From NCBI GenBank assembly GCA_029215795.1, contig JARDYH010000001.1:193261654-193325653 (forward strand): DNA of 64,000 nucleotides, in the 5' to 3' direction. Positions 19,076-29,451 of the stretch are shown piece by piece. The stretch's first letter is position 1, and the number at the start of each line of letters is the position of its first letter. The notes under the pieces are model-generated. The model made no database searches and was not told where the DNA came from. It was given only the letters and a program-made list of their open reading frames with translations. The position numbers and the translations under genes are program-made. Source of the stretch: Anniella stebbinsi. Its lineage: Eukaryota > Chordata > Lepidosauria > Squamata > Anniellidae.

Positions 19076-21984
19076 GTTTCCAACCCAGCAGTTCAACTTC
19101 CAGTCGCCCTGCTACCCCGGGGATCTTGGAGAACGAACCAGGCCACCCACAAAACCTCTCTTTGCTCCTATGTAATGCCAGGTCGGTTAAAAATAAAACA
19201 AACATCATCCATGATCTTCTTCTAGATGAGAAGGCCGACCTGGCATGTTTCACAGAGACCTGGCTGGGAGATGACAGTGGCCCGACATGGGTCCAGGCCC
19301 TCCCAGCTGGGTACTGTGTCAGTGAGCAGGTGAGGGAAAGTGGGCGGGGGGGCGGAGTAGCTGTGGTTTACAAGGATAATCTTAACCTGACCAGACTTCC
19401 TGTCCGTGAATTGAATCACATCGAGTGTGTGTACCTGAGTCTGAAGACCAGGGATAGACTAGGGATTCTGTTAGTGTACCGGCCACCCCGCTGCCTATCA
19501 GACTCCCTGGCCGAGCTCACGGAACTGGTCTCGGAGCTGGTGTTGGATTCGCCCAGGCTTTTGGTCCTGGGTGACTTCAACATCCCATTCGGGACCAGTT
19601 TGTCAGGTGCAGCTCGGGAGTTCATGGCATCCATGACAAACATGGGCCTATCCCAATTGGTCTCTGGACCTACACATTCAGCAGGTCACACTCTCGATGC
19701 TGTTTTCAGTTCCGAACAGACAGATCTGTGGGCGGAGGTGCTAAATACCTCCGTGTTGTCATGGACAGACCATTTTCTGGTCAGGGTTAGTATCACGGCT
19801 ACCACCCGCCCCTGCAGGGGTGGCGGACCGATTAAGATGGTCCGCCCTCGAAGGCTGATGGATCCTCTTGGATTCCAGAAAGCCTTAGAGGGTTCTATGG
19901 CTGGTATCATCGACGATCCTGTAGAAGCCCTGGTTAACAGTTGGAATCAAGATCTAACTAGGGCTATCGACACGATCGCCCCCAAACGTCCTCTCCGACC
20001 CGCTCCTAATCGGGCACCTTGGTATACTGAAGAACTCAGGGAGTTGAAGCGGGAAGGACGACGACTGGAGCGACGATGGCGGAACACTCGACTTGTATCT
20101 GACAAGACACGACATAGAAAACATCTTCGTTCCTATGGAGTGGCAATACGTGCAGCGAAGAAAGCTTTCTTCTCTGCACGCATTGCGTCTGCGAATTCGC
20201 GTCCAGCAGAACTGTTCAGGGTGGTGAGGGGTCTAACTCAGGCACCTTCCCCCCCGAACCCGATTTTACAGCCTTCGGCAGTTCGCTGTGATGCCTTTAA
20301 TGACCATTTCACAGATAAAATCTCTCGGATAAGAGCCGACTTAGACGCCATCATTATAGCAGAAGCTGACAATGGAGTGTCCAGTAACTCCGCGAGTGGA
20401 ATTACACTGGATCAGTTTCAGTTGGTGAGTACTGAGGACGTGGACAAGCTGCTTGGACAAGTGAGGACGACGACTTGCCCTCTCGATCCCTGTCCTTCTT
20501 GGCTTGTTGTCCAGGGAGGAGATGCAGTTCGATCACATCTACAATGTATTATTAATGCATCTCTCAGGAAGGGGAGTTTTCCAACATGTTTAAAAGAGGC
20601 GGTAGTACGGCCGCTTCTAAAAAAGCCCTCCCTGGACCCTCTGGACCTTAATAACTACAGGCCAGTATCAAATCTTCCATTTTTGGGCAAGGTGATCGAG
20701 AGGGCTGTTGCCTCCCAACTCCAAGCAGTTTTGGATGATACAGATTTTCTAGACCCATTTCAAACCGGCTTCAGGGCAGGATACGGAGTTGAGACTGCTA
20801 TGGTCGCCTTAGTGGATGATCTACGCCTGAGTATTGACAGGGGGAGTGTGTCCCTGTTGGTACTCCTGGACCTCTCAGCGGCTTTCGATACCATCGACCA
20901 TCGTATTCTTCTGGAACGCCTGAGGGGATTGGGAATCGGGGGCACTGTGCTTCAGTGGTTCCGGTGCTATCTCTCGGGCAGGTTCCAGATGGTAATGCTT
21001 GGGGATAGCTGCTCTTCAAAGAAGGAGCTGCTATGTGGTGTACCACAAGGTGCCATCCTTTCCCCAATGCTGTTTAACATTTATATGAAACCGCTGGGAG
21101 AGATCATCCGGAGGCATGGGGTGGGGTGCTATCAGTACGCTGATGACACCCAAATATATTTCTCTGTGCCTTCGACAGCATCATCAGCTAAGGATAGTGT
21201 GTCTCCTCTGAATGAATGTTTGGAGGCGGTAATGGGCTGGATGAGGAAAAACAAACTGAAGCTGAATCCAGACAAGACGGAGGTGCTTGCTGTCAAAGGC
21301 CACAACCTGGGTTTGGAGGTGTGTCAACCAGTTCTGGATGGGGTTACACCCCCCCTGAAAGACTGTGTTCGCAGCTTGGGGGTGCTCCTGGATCCGTCGC
21401 TCCAAATGACAGCCCAGATAGATGCGACGGCCAGGAGTGCCTACTATCAGCTTCGGCTGATACGCCAGCTGCGCCCCTTCCTAGAGTTGGAAGACCTAAA
21501 GATGGTAGTGCACTCACTGGTAACTTCGAGGCTCGACTTCTGCAATGCGCTGTACATAGGGCTACCTTTGTGCCTAGTCCGGAAACTTCAATTAGTTCAA
21601 AATATGGCAGCCAGGTTGGTCACCGGTACACCTAGGGGTGACCACATAACACCAATCTTAAAATCACTCCACTGGCTGCCCATTAGTTTCCGGGCGACGT
21701 ATAAAGTGTTGGTTATTACCTTTAAAGCCCTACATGGTTTGGGTCCAGGTTACCTGCGGGATCGCCTTCTCCCGTATAATCCGCCCCGCACACTCAGGTC
21801 CTCTGGGAAGAATTTACTCCAGTCAGCCAGAACTAGGCTGACGAGTGTTACCCAGAGGACCTTCTCTTCTGCCGCTCCCAGGCTGTGGAATGACCTGCCG
21901 GAGGAGATTCGACAAATTAGCAGTCTTCTGGAATTTAAGAAAGCCGTGAAGACTGCTCTCTTCCGGCAGGCCTATCCAGTTTAA
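19063..21984 (+). CDS. L2-clade LINE ORF2: endonuclease plus reverse transcriptase
   Basis: This 973-residue frame encodes the enzyme that nicks target DNA and primes reverse transcription of its own RNA. N-terminal apurinic-type endonuclease motifs are CNARSVKNK (from residue 37), FTETWL with glutamate 65, LGDFN with D171 and N173, GHTLD (208-212) and TDH with H237. Reverse transcriptase motifs are LDLSAAFDTIDH (D603), GVPQGAILSP (659 on), YADDTQ (692-695) and KLNPDKTEV. The C-terminal region has LHWLPISFRATYKVLVITFK, as in L2/Maui-type LINEs. The frame has no stops, so the copy is recent or well preserved. Residues 1-5, including the only nearby ATG, come from the end of the inserted hAT element. 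The native start is therefore displaced upstream of 15912 and this copy is probably inactive. Confidence 0.92.
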   Translation: MHIPSFQPSSSTSSRPATPGILENEPGHPQNLSLLLCNARSVKNKTNIIHDLLLDEKADLACFTETWLGDDSGPTWVQALPAGYCVSEQVRESGRGGGVAVVYKDNLNLTRLPVRELNHIECVYLSLKTRDRLGILLVYRPPRCLSDSLAELTELVSELVLDSPRLLVLGDFNIPFGTSLSGAAREFMASMTNMGLSQLVSGPTHSAGHTLDAVFSSEQTDLWAEVLNTSVLSWTDHFLVRVSITATTRPCRGGGPIKMVRPRRLMDPLGFQKALEGSMAGIIDDPVEALVNSWNQDLTRAIDTIAPKRPLRPAPNRAPWYTEELRELKREGRRLERRWRNTRLVSDKTRHRKHLRSYGVAIRAAKKAFFSARIASANSRPAELFRVVRGLTQAPSPPNPILQPSAVRCDAFNDHFTDKISRIRADLDAIIIAEADNGVSSNSASGITLDQFQLVSTEDVDKLLGQVRTTTCPLDPCPSWLVVQGGDAVRSHLQCIINASLRKGSFPTCLKEAVVRPLLKKPSLDPLDLNNYRPVSNLPFLGKVIERAVASQLQAVLDDTDFLDPFQTGFRAGYGVETAMVALVDDLRLSIDRGSVSLLVLLDLSAAFDTIDHRILLERLRGLGIGGTVLQWFRCYLSGRFQMVMLGDSCSSKKELLCGVPQGAILSPMLFNIYMKPLGEIIRRHGVGCYQYADDTQIYFSVPSTASSAKDSVSPLNECLEAVMGWMRKNKLKLNPDKTEVLAVKGHNLGLEVCQPVLDGVTPPLKDCVRSLGVLLDPSLQMTAQIDATARSAYYQLRLIRQLRPFLELEDLKMVVHSLVTSRLDFCNALYIGLPLCLVRKLQLVQNMAARLVTGTPRGDHITPILKSLHWLPISFRATYKVLVITFKALHGLGPGYLRDRLLPYNPPRTLRSSGKNLLQSARTRLTSVTQRTFSSAAPRLWNDLPEEIRQISSLLEFKKAVKTALFRQAYPV

Positions 21985-22138
21985 TTTTAAGATGTTTTTA
22001 ATGTATTTGTTTTTATCTGTTTTAACGGTTTATCTATTTTATTGTTTTATATTTATATTTGGTGTTGTTCCCCGCCTCGATCTGGATGGAGAGGCGGGCT
22101 AGAAATGAAATAAATAATAATAATAATAATAATAATAA
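19076..22138 (+). mobile_element. L2-clade LINE body and 3' tail
   Basis: This is the main part of the LINE downstream of the hAT insertion. After the stop codon (21982-21984) a short 3' UTR ends in TTGTTCCCCGCCTCGATCTG, GATGGAGAGGCGGGCTAGAA and a (TAA)n tail to 22138. The same end is found in truncated copies at 27800, 32935 (minus) and 59666. It is inserted into an older LINE whose sequence resumes at 22139. Confidence 0.88.
22110..22138. repeat. (TAA)n LINE tail
   Basis: Uninterrupted TAA units form the 3' terminus of the LINE. Confidence 0.9.
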
Positions 22139-22221
22139 GGTGTTCGAAAACTGAGGGCCAATCTAGATAAGATGGAGATATTGTTACCGGGTGGTTTGTC
22201 TGCCCAGCTGAGTAGTTTTCA
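22139..22221 (+). pseudogene. Old L2-type LINE remnant, part 1
   Basis: AACTGAGGGCCAATCTAGAT and AAGATGGAGATATTGTTACC align with the young LINE's KLNPDKTEVLAV region and with 52088-52175. This is the part left of a hAT-like insertion. Its 5' portion is absent because the younger LINE lies there. Confidence 0.7.
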
Positions 22222-23723
22222 TAGGGCTATGCACAGACCCCCCGATTTGCTTCGGATCTGTATCTGTATCGAGATACAGATTTCCGAATCAAGATTCGGA
22301 TTTTTTATTTTCCCATAAACTTGCATTGGAAAAAATAAATGCCTACAACTCTTTTTTATTTTTCAAGATAGAAACATGAAAGTTGGGGACCTTACAGATG
22401 CCCTTGAGGTGCTCATGAGTGCCAAGTTTCAGACAGATTTGTGCAGAGGTATCCTGTAGTCCACTGCTAAAAATATGATTTTTCAAGAAACAAAGTAGCC
22501 ACTCAAAGCAAAGAGCGATTTGAAGGTGTGTTTCAAGCTCACACTATCCCTTCCCTCATCTCTGTGTGTTTTTGAAGTGCAAATCTCCCCTAGTTCAGTT
22601 TTATTTTGTTTGTTCTGAAGCGGATACATCCACATTTCACATTCAGAAAATAAACAGGGAACGTTAAACCCTGTCCTAGGCTGCCTGCAATAGACTTGTG
22701 GAATTGACCCACCAAGCCCAGCTACATCCCCCAGGCACCAGGAGGGCAGAGAGGCAGGCTGGCACAGAGAGGCTGGCAGAAAGCAAACAAACCGGCCCTG
22801 TGAGGTGGGTGCAGTGGTTCGAAACAGACAGTGAGAGATGCTTCGGCATCCCCTTAATAGGAGGCTAGGAGGATAATTGTTTCAGGGTCCATCGTATTGC
22901 ACTGTAAGCAGCACAGCCAATCATCATCATCGTCTGCCTGATTCTTATAAAGTTGTCGAAGAGGGTTCACTCATGATGGCAGCAGCACATTCAAAATGTA
23001 GCTGATGTTACATGACAATTCATGCCCTGAGTCAAAGCAAGAAACGCACAAACCGGCCCTGTGAGGCGGGCGCAGGAGGAAGGGTGAGGAATGGGGGACG
23101 GATTGGAGGTTGGAGCAAACAAACACACTTAAAGAAAGGCTAGAATGCTGTTTTTATATATATTTTTTGTTTTTAAAGAGAAGCAGAAAGAGAGGCAAGA
23201 GATAACAATAAGAGAGATGAAGGACAGCTGAAAGACCAAGTCCCACCACCCAAACACACACTCCAAGACTCCAACCACAAACCTAGCCAGCTAGCTACCC
23301 CGTCCAAATCAGCGATCCTGCTCCTACCAAGTCTCTACCCACAATGAGCAAGAACAGAGGAAGCTCAATTTCCTGATTGTCTTTAAGCCCTCCTCCACCA
23401 TTGTGATTGGAGGCTGCTGGAGAGAATTGGGAGATTTCAGGAGGATTGGGAGATAAAGCTGTCACTTAACAGCCCATTTCCTCCTCCAAACTCTTCCTCC
23501 CTCTTCCCTGCTCTAACAAACGAAACGTTGCAAGCACAGACAGGCTCTCTGTGCTTGAAAAAAGGTCCAAATCAATCGGAATCAATCAGAATCAAATTGG
23601 ACCTTGCTGATTCGCTTCGGACCACTTCGGATCTATTTTGATTTGATTCAGGTTTCAAAGCCCTCCCAATCACCCTGATTCACCTCAGATTCAGGATTCA
23701 GACCCGAAGTGATGTACCGCCCT
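22222..23723. mobile_element. 1.5-kb hAT-like element with GATTCGG-type termini
   Basis: It starts TAGGGCTATGCACAGACCCC and ends GAAGTGATGTACCGCCCT. The 8-bp duplication AGTTTTCA lies at 22214-22221 and 23724-23731. Subterminal regions are rich in GATTCGG, CTTCGGATC and GATTCAGG motifs. Near 22340 the phrase CCTACAACTC, TTTTTTATTTTTCAAGATAG and AACATGAAAGTTGGGGAC matches the module in the 15912 and 5597 elements. The centre holds GA-rich and Pro-codon-like sequence without a frame. It is non-autonomous. Confidence 0.78.
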
Positions 23724-24300
23724 AGTTTTCAACATATTTTGGAGAGAGCTGGTTTCCACCAAAGGATCAGGTTTGAAATTTGTGGGTGCTCTTCAATCCA
23801 GCAATGGCACTGCAAATACAGGTGGCCTTGCTGGTCTGAAGTGCCTTTTAAGAGGCTGATATATCACTCTTCCTGCAATTATTCAGACTCTGGTATCCTC
23901 CCATTCAAATTACTGGAATGTGTTATGTGTGGGTGGGACTGCCTTTGAAAATGGTCTGAAACTTCCACCGATGCAAAATAGAGCAGTGGGATTGTTAAAA
24001 GAGACTGGCTGATACAATCCTGTTCTTTGCAATCTACACTAGCTTCCAGTTCATTTCCAGATCCAATTTAGATCTAATTCAGAGGGCTGGTATTAAACAT
24101 TAAAGCCTACATGGCGTGAGGCCAGGATAGTTTCCTCTCATATATACTTGTCTGGATCTTATGATCATCTTCAGAGGTCCTCCTCCAGGTGTCCCGGCCA
24201 CATTAGGTGAGGCCAAGGCACCAGGTTAAGAAATTTCAATTCTTCCAGACTATGGGGCTATCTTCTCAGTGCCGAGTTGGCGCCTTGTTCCCCCAAACCC
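23724..24300 (+). pseudogene. Old L2-type LINE remnant, part 2
   Basis: The LINE resumes after the hAT-like element. CAATCCAGCAATGGCACTGC corresponds to the SLGVLLDPS region. CAATCTACACTAGCTTCCAG with TTCATTTCCAGATCC corresponds to LHWLPISFRA. Stops and frameshifts are frequent. It aligns with 52654-53130. Confidence 0.65.
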
Positions 24301-24789
24301 CTGTGCTTTCACTCCTGCAAGATTGCGCCAGATAATCTCCATTCCAAGGAGCAAGAATGGGGTTTACAGAAGTCATTAGCCTCCATCCTCCTCCCTCCCT
24401 GAGATGAGAAAAGAGACAAGAAAAGACGTAGGGCAAGGAGGAGGAGGAGGAAGAGGAGGCAGCTCAGGGGAAGAAAATAATTTATTTTCCTAAACACTTC
24501 TCCCCACGTCAAGGCAGCACAGGGCCTTGCTGGTCAGCTCCCTGCCCTGGTGGAGGGCGATCAATCAGGGGTTACCATCCACCAGGAATGCCCGTGGAGT
24601 GGTTATGGAGTGGGAACAGACCAGCAGAAGAGGCAGGCTGCCCTTGCTCTGGCTGGAAAAGTTGGGGGGCTTTTCAGCTGCATATCTTCAGCTCGTCTAA
24701 CCGACGCTGTGCAGATTCGGAGTCATCCAGGGCAAAGAAGTCAAGACTGCCCCTATACAATGTGTCCATTTTTAAACAGGTGGGTTTAG
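24301..24789. other. Unassigned insertion within the old LINE
   Basis: This GA/GC-rich segment lies between the LINE coding remnant and its 3' UTR-like tail and has no counterpart at 53.1 kb. It may be an insertion, but its ends are unclear. A frame at 24550-24833 shows no known domain. Confidence 0.35.
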
Positions 24790-24962
24790 TTCTTAGCACT
24801 GCTCTTGGTTTTACTTTGCTTCCATTCCATTAACTGTTTTATTTTTTTATGTTTCTTATGTTTCATTATATTATGTTCTTATATTTTATGGCTTTAAGCT
24901 CTGTTTTGTGAACCTCCCTATTGGGTAGTATAGACATGTAATAAATAAAATAGAATAAAATA
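24790..24962 (+). mobile_element. 3' tail of the old LINE
   Basis: The T-rich 3' UTR ends GTGAACCTCCCTATTGGGTA then GTATAGACATGTAATAAATA, matching other LINE ends in the window. Confidence 0.6.
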
Positions 24963-25136
24963 AGTATCACCCCTTTAATGAGAGAGGACACCTATAATCA
25001 AGTCTCCTTTGCCTATATTAGCAGGCTCCCTTCCTCAGCAGCCATTGTAGATGCTCGTGGCGAGAGAGCTGTTCCATGTACATTTGTTCACTCCAGCATT
25101 GCTTGGTACTTTTGGCTTATGCCATTTATGAGAGAG

Positions 25137-25456
25137 TAAGCTGATCATATGAAAAGGAGGACAGGGCTCATGTAACTTTAACAGTTGTAGAGAAAAGGGA
25201 ATTTCAGCCAGTGTCATTTGTATGCAATTAATTCCTGGTGAAATTCCCTCTTCATCACAACAGTTAAAGTTGCAGGGGCCCTGCCTTCTTTTGTATATGG
25301 TCACTCTAGTATAGTGTCTGCAACTTTAACTGTGGTGATGAAGAGGGAATTTCACCAGGTCCTAATTGCATACAAATGACGCCAGCTGAAATTCCCTTTT
25401 CTCTACAACTGTTAAAGTTACAGGAGCCCTGTCCTCCTTTTCAGATGGTCAGCCTA
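25137..25456. mobile_element. 320-bp palindromic hAT MITE, intact copy
   Basis: It starts TAAGCTGATCATATGAAAAG and ends CCTTTTCAGATGGTCAGCCTA. Perfect duplications TGAGAGAG flank it (25129-25136, 25457-25464). The arms contain AGGACAGGGCTCATGTAACT, mirrored by AGTTACAGGAGCCCTGTCCT. This copy fixes the hAT-type 8-bp duplication for the family. Confidence 0.92.
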
Positions 25457-25464
25457 TGAGAGAG

Positions 25465-27790
25465 GGGAGAGGGGAAGATCATTCCCATTTCTTTCCTCAG
25501 GGGACAGCATTTGCTGCCAGAGTGAATGGGAAGAGAACTAGTGCAGCACGAGGAGTGAGAGGCAGCCATTTTGGCAGTGAAGAATGCTGAGAATGCTGGA
25601 CCAAGCCTATGAGGAGAACATGCTTCAAAGTGATCTCAGCCACCACCATCTGTATTAGCAGCCAGGGACCTTTTCTCATTGCCAGGATGCATGAACTAGC
25701 CCTTGATTTTAGTTAGGCTTAACCCCTTTCTTTCCAGAAAACCCAAGCTTTCTGTTCACATCATGTTCATAACTTTTTATGCATTACAAGAATACCTTAG
25801 TAGGTTAGGTTACTGGGGGCGGGGTAACATCTTCTATCCTAACCTACATGATCTCTGCTCTGGACAGTCCCCCAACCCTCCAGAACAGAGTTTGGGGAGA
25901 TGCAGTGGGTTGGAGGGGTGAATTTTATTAATTAATTTTATAGCCCACCTTTCCACCAAAAAAAAGATGCTGAAAGCAGCTATCCATTCCATCACCAGTG
26001 TCTGTTCCAATGGTGGACAGAGATCAATGGCAACTGTGTGCCAGTCTCATGTATTCTGGGCCCGCTATGATCTGAACACATTTATTCATAATTTTTTAAA
26101 ATTGTGTTCAATGGGACTTACTCTCTGATATGTGTGCAACTCTTACCTGCTGCCCCTCCAGCAAGGCAATAATGATGAGATCAATTGGCCTCATGAATTC
26201 TGTGGAAACTTTCTTTAATATCAGCCTGATACAGAAAAAGGGAAAGCAATTCTGACACCCCTCCATCTAGAGGGGTATAAATTCATATGTTTCTTTGAGT
26301 GCCATGATGCACTCTGAGTTTATGTGCAGACCTGGCAGAGATCTAAATTTAGCAGATGCATTCCTATCTAGCCTGCCTTACATGGCATTTGAGTATCTTG
26401 TGTTTATGAACGGCTGTGAAGTTAAATGTTGCGAGTTACATAGGCTTAATTAACACTTCAGTCTGAAGAGAAGTAAAGATCTGCTCTGACAAGTGGACTG
26501 GGATTGGCTCAGTAGCTATTGATATGATTGCTGCAAGACTTTGGCAACCCATCAAAAAACATGTATTCAGGGCACCTGCAGAAAATATGCAAGAGACCAG
26601 ATTATTGCAAAATGTCTTTATTCATCTTTAGCAAATGTTATTTAGTGAGCAAAAGGAGATTAATCAACTAGTATTTTACTAGAGAAAAAATAACATTAAT
26701 TTGGAGCCCAGGGCTGTTCATCTAGAAAGACAGCTCACTAGCTGCTCAAGGCAGTTTTTGCCAAAGAAGCTATCGCCTTCATAGGTGTATACCACACTAG
26801 CAGATAAGTTGTTAACCTTACACAAACTGGATGGCCAAACATATGTCATACATTCTTTGTGATTGGAAGTTCTGCGTTGCTTTTGATCCCTGTTATTATC
26901 CAGAGAAGAGATCAGCATTCAATCGTGAGCTTAGTATGTCTGTTGCCCAAGTAGAGCTGAAACACCTTTGAAGGAAAATGAAGATATCAGATGGGTCTGG
27001 ACAATGAGAACTGGATTTCATCGATGAGACTTGGCATGTTTCATGTGGCTAGATTGCAATTTCTTACTAGTTTTTTAAGGGGATGGATAAGAATCTGTTC
27101 CATTGGGAGGGTTAATAGAATTACGCAACTTACACCTCCTGATCCTATAATCGAGCCAAGACAGAGTTGCATACCGAAATCTGAATTTGTATGCACTTGT
27201 CAGGAGGGATATGTACAAAAGAAAAGGGTGTATAGTAAGGGAAAGGGTGCATGAAATCCCATGGTTGAGAAGATTGTGCACAAAACAGCAATGGAAAGTG
27301 CTTGAGAAAATGGGAAGTAGCACACACAAAAATTTACAAATTTCTGTATGGATTTTTTTAAAGATTGGAAAATTCTGTGGAAATGGGATGGAATGAGATT
27401 GACCTTAAAAATCCAACAGTCTCAGTGAGAATAAGATTGACTGATCCATCCATCCCTCACTTCTGGATCAAACCTTTCCGTTAAGATACACATGGATAAT
27501 TTTCAGCCATTTGATCAGGAAGTGGATCGTACTTTGTTTCCAGTCTAGCTACCTCACAGGACATCCTGCTATGCAGACTTTCCAATTGCTTAATTGGTAG
27601 GATTTAGCATGAACAAATAGTGTTGTCAACTTTGGGCCCATCCTTGCTGTTGTGCCTTTAACAACAGCTTGATCTGCAAAAATTAGCAGGTGATGAGGTT
27701 TATCTACATGCCATGAAATGCATTGCCTCCCAATTCCAAGCTGCCATTAAAAGCACAGGAATAGGCTAAGCCATATTTTTCTGGTCAATT
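25465..27790. other. No gene seen; small minus-strand LINE/SINE tail at 25921-25978
   Basis: Mostly unassigned sequence. At 25921-25978 the minus strand reads GGTGGAAAGGTGGGCTATAA followed by AATTAATTAAT, a SINE/LINE tail. Short open frames near 26718 and 27075 show no domain. About 26390-26480 is AT-rich with TTAATTAACAC and could be regulatory, but nothing proves it. Confidence 0.35.
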
Positions 27791-27794
27791 GGCA

Positions 27795-27929
27795 ACCTTC
27801 TTAACATTTTAGAATGTTTTTGGGATATTTTAATGCAGTTTTAATAATGTGTGTCATGTTTTAACCAGTTTTATGTATTTTATTATATTGTTGTTCCCCG
27901 CTTTGATCCAAACAGAGAAGCGGGTAAGA

Positions 27930-27964
<35 letters not shown>
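27795..27964 (+). mobile_element. 5'-truncated L2 LINE 3' end
   Basis: AACATTTTAGAATGTTTTTG leads to TTGTTGTTCCCCGCTTTGAT, CCAAACAGAGAAGCGGGTAA and an (ATT)n run. It matches the 3' end of the LINE at 22 kb and at 60.5 kb. Only about 170 bp remain. Confidence 0.82.
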
Positions 27965-28217
27965 CATTAACAATTTAATGGGTTTAAAATAGGCTGACCA
28001 TCTGAAAAGGAGGACAGGGCTCATGTAACTTTAACAGTTGTAGAGAAAAGGGAATTTCAGTCAGTGCCATTTGTATGCAATTAGTTCCTGGTGAAATTCC
28101 GTCTTCATCACAACAGTTAAAGGTGCAGGCACTTATACTAGAGTGACCATATACAAAAGAAGGCAGGGCCCCTGCAACTTTAACTGTTGTGATGAAGAGG
28201 GAATTTCACCAGGAACT

Positions 28218-29417
28218 GTGGACACTGCATTTATTGCAAACACACAAAGAAGACCGTGTCGTTTATGAATAAAACAACTGGGAAGACGATTATTATAAAA
28301 GACTTTTTGAATTGTAATTCTGTGAATGTAATATATGCCATGATAAGATCTACATAGGCAAAACAACATGGGCCCTTAAGGTTAGGGTGAGAGAACACCT
28401 CTGCAATCTTAGACATAATAGAGAGGGGGCTCTAATGGTTAAGCATTTCCAGGAAATGGAACATCAACCAGAGTCTTTAAGATTCTGGGGCATCGAGAAA
28501 ATCAAGGGGGATGAAAAGGTTTTAAGTAAAAGGGAATTCTTTTGAATTTTGTATCTTCAGTCACTTACTCCAAGGGGGATGAACAATTCCTTGGAATGGA
28601 ACAATTTGAAACTTAGAGATAAAAGAGGAGAGAACATAGGAAGCGAGTAAGAGAGTCACGGCAGAATTTGGCCATTGATAGAACGAGGAAATAGATATTT
28701 GACTTGAAGTCTATTAAGGGCCATACAAGGCACCTGATAACAAGCTAATAAAAAGCGGGTAGGAGGAGAGTAACACACGTTAAAGATTGTTGTAGTAAGA
28801 AGGACATACGAACAGAGAAAGCAATACAAGTTATCTCCTAAAAAAACAGCTCTTGGGCAATATACCGTGAAATATCCAGGTTAGTTTGAGGCTTTTAAGA
28901 GCAAGTACTGGCTTATGCAATATTTTTGTGATGGAGTAATGTAGAATAATGAATTTAGAAAGGATTAGAAATGGATAGCAACAGTAATGCAAGTACCAGA
29001 AGGGTGCCTTAAGAATAAACAAGAATATTATGATTTTTTAGACCAAGAATGATATGCATGTAGAAAGTGAGGTTTTTTGAAAAAATGGGGCACAATGTGT
29101 TCCTGAATACATGCTGGTTTTTAAGGAGATTATATAATTTTATAATGTGATCCTAAATATGTGCTTTTTTTTTAAGGAGAATTTGTAATGTGGAGGAGAC
29201 TAAGAATGCTTTGTGTAGTAAACAAAATTTAATATAAGGGTTTCACGCCAGATTTATAATGATTATGTTGTATGTGTTTTATTTAAAATTTATATATTCA
29301 GCTCCTGACGAAGGATTGTTTTCCGAAACGTCGAGCATTGTGGATATTTGAGTATTAACAACAATAAACAGAGTTTATAAGAATTTATACAACACCAGAG
29401 TTTATCTCTTTTACACC
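28218..29417 (+). pseudogene. Penelope-like retroelement 3' fragment (GIY-YIG region and tail)
   Basis: A decayed coding stretch (about 28225-28610) gives CIYCKHTKKTVSF, VNVIYAMI, KVRVREHLCNLRHN and LRFWGIEKIKGDEKVLSKRE across two frames. The order is that of the C-terminal GIY-YIG endonuclease of Penelope-like elements (HC.FC, then VIY, G..Y.GKT, R..EH, then a catalytic Glu region). The GKT segment is disrupted by a stop and shift. The reverse transcriptase part is absent (5' truncation). The tail (to about 29417) holds a hammerhead-like motif and ACAATAAACAG. It is inserted into a hAT MITE. Confidence 0.75.
29301..29336 (+). ncRNA. Hammerhead-ribozyme-like motif in the Penelope-like tail
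   Basis: The order is GCTC (29301-29304), core CTGACGA (29305-29311), a short stem GGA...TCC (29313-29315 with 29322-29324), GAAA (29325-29328), CGTC (29329-29332), then GAGC (29333-29336) pairing with the first GCTC. This is the layout of a type I hammerhead with a minimal stem III. Hammerhead motifs are known in Penelope-like elements. An extra A (29312) before stem II and the loopless stem III make self-cleavage as a monomer doubtful. Confidence 0.5.
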
Positions 29418-29451
29418 CACTCCTTTTCATATGGTCAAGCCTATTTAAAAT

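Larger units (their letters stand above)
27991..29443. mobile_element. hAT MITE interrupted by a Penelope-like fragment
   Basis: The left part is AGGCTGACCATCTGAAAAGG to about 28217, and the right end is CCTTTTCATATGGTCAAGCCTA. The flanks TTTAAAAT (27983-27990 and 29444-29451) are a perfect 8-bp duplication, showing that both ends belong to one element. The middle, about 28218-29417, is foreign. Part of the right arm is missing, so a deletion accompanied or followed the insertion. Confidence 0.82.

Noticed and set aside
19063..21984. Domesticated host gene derived from LINE ORF2
   Set aside because: The frame ends in a normal LINE 3' UTR and (TAA)n tail, with truncated sister copies nearby; it is better explained as a recent LINE copy.
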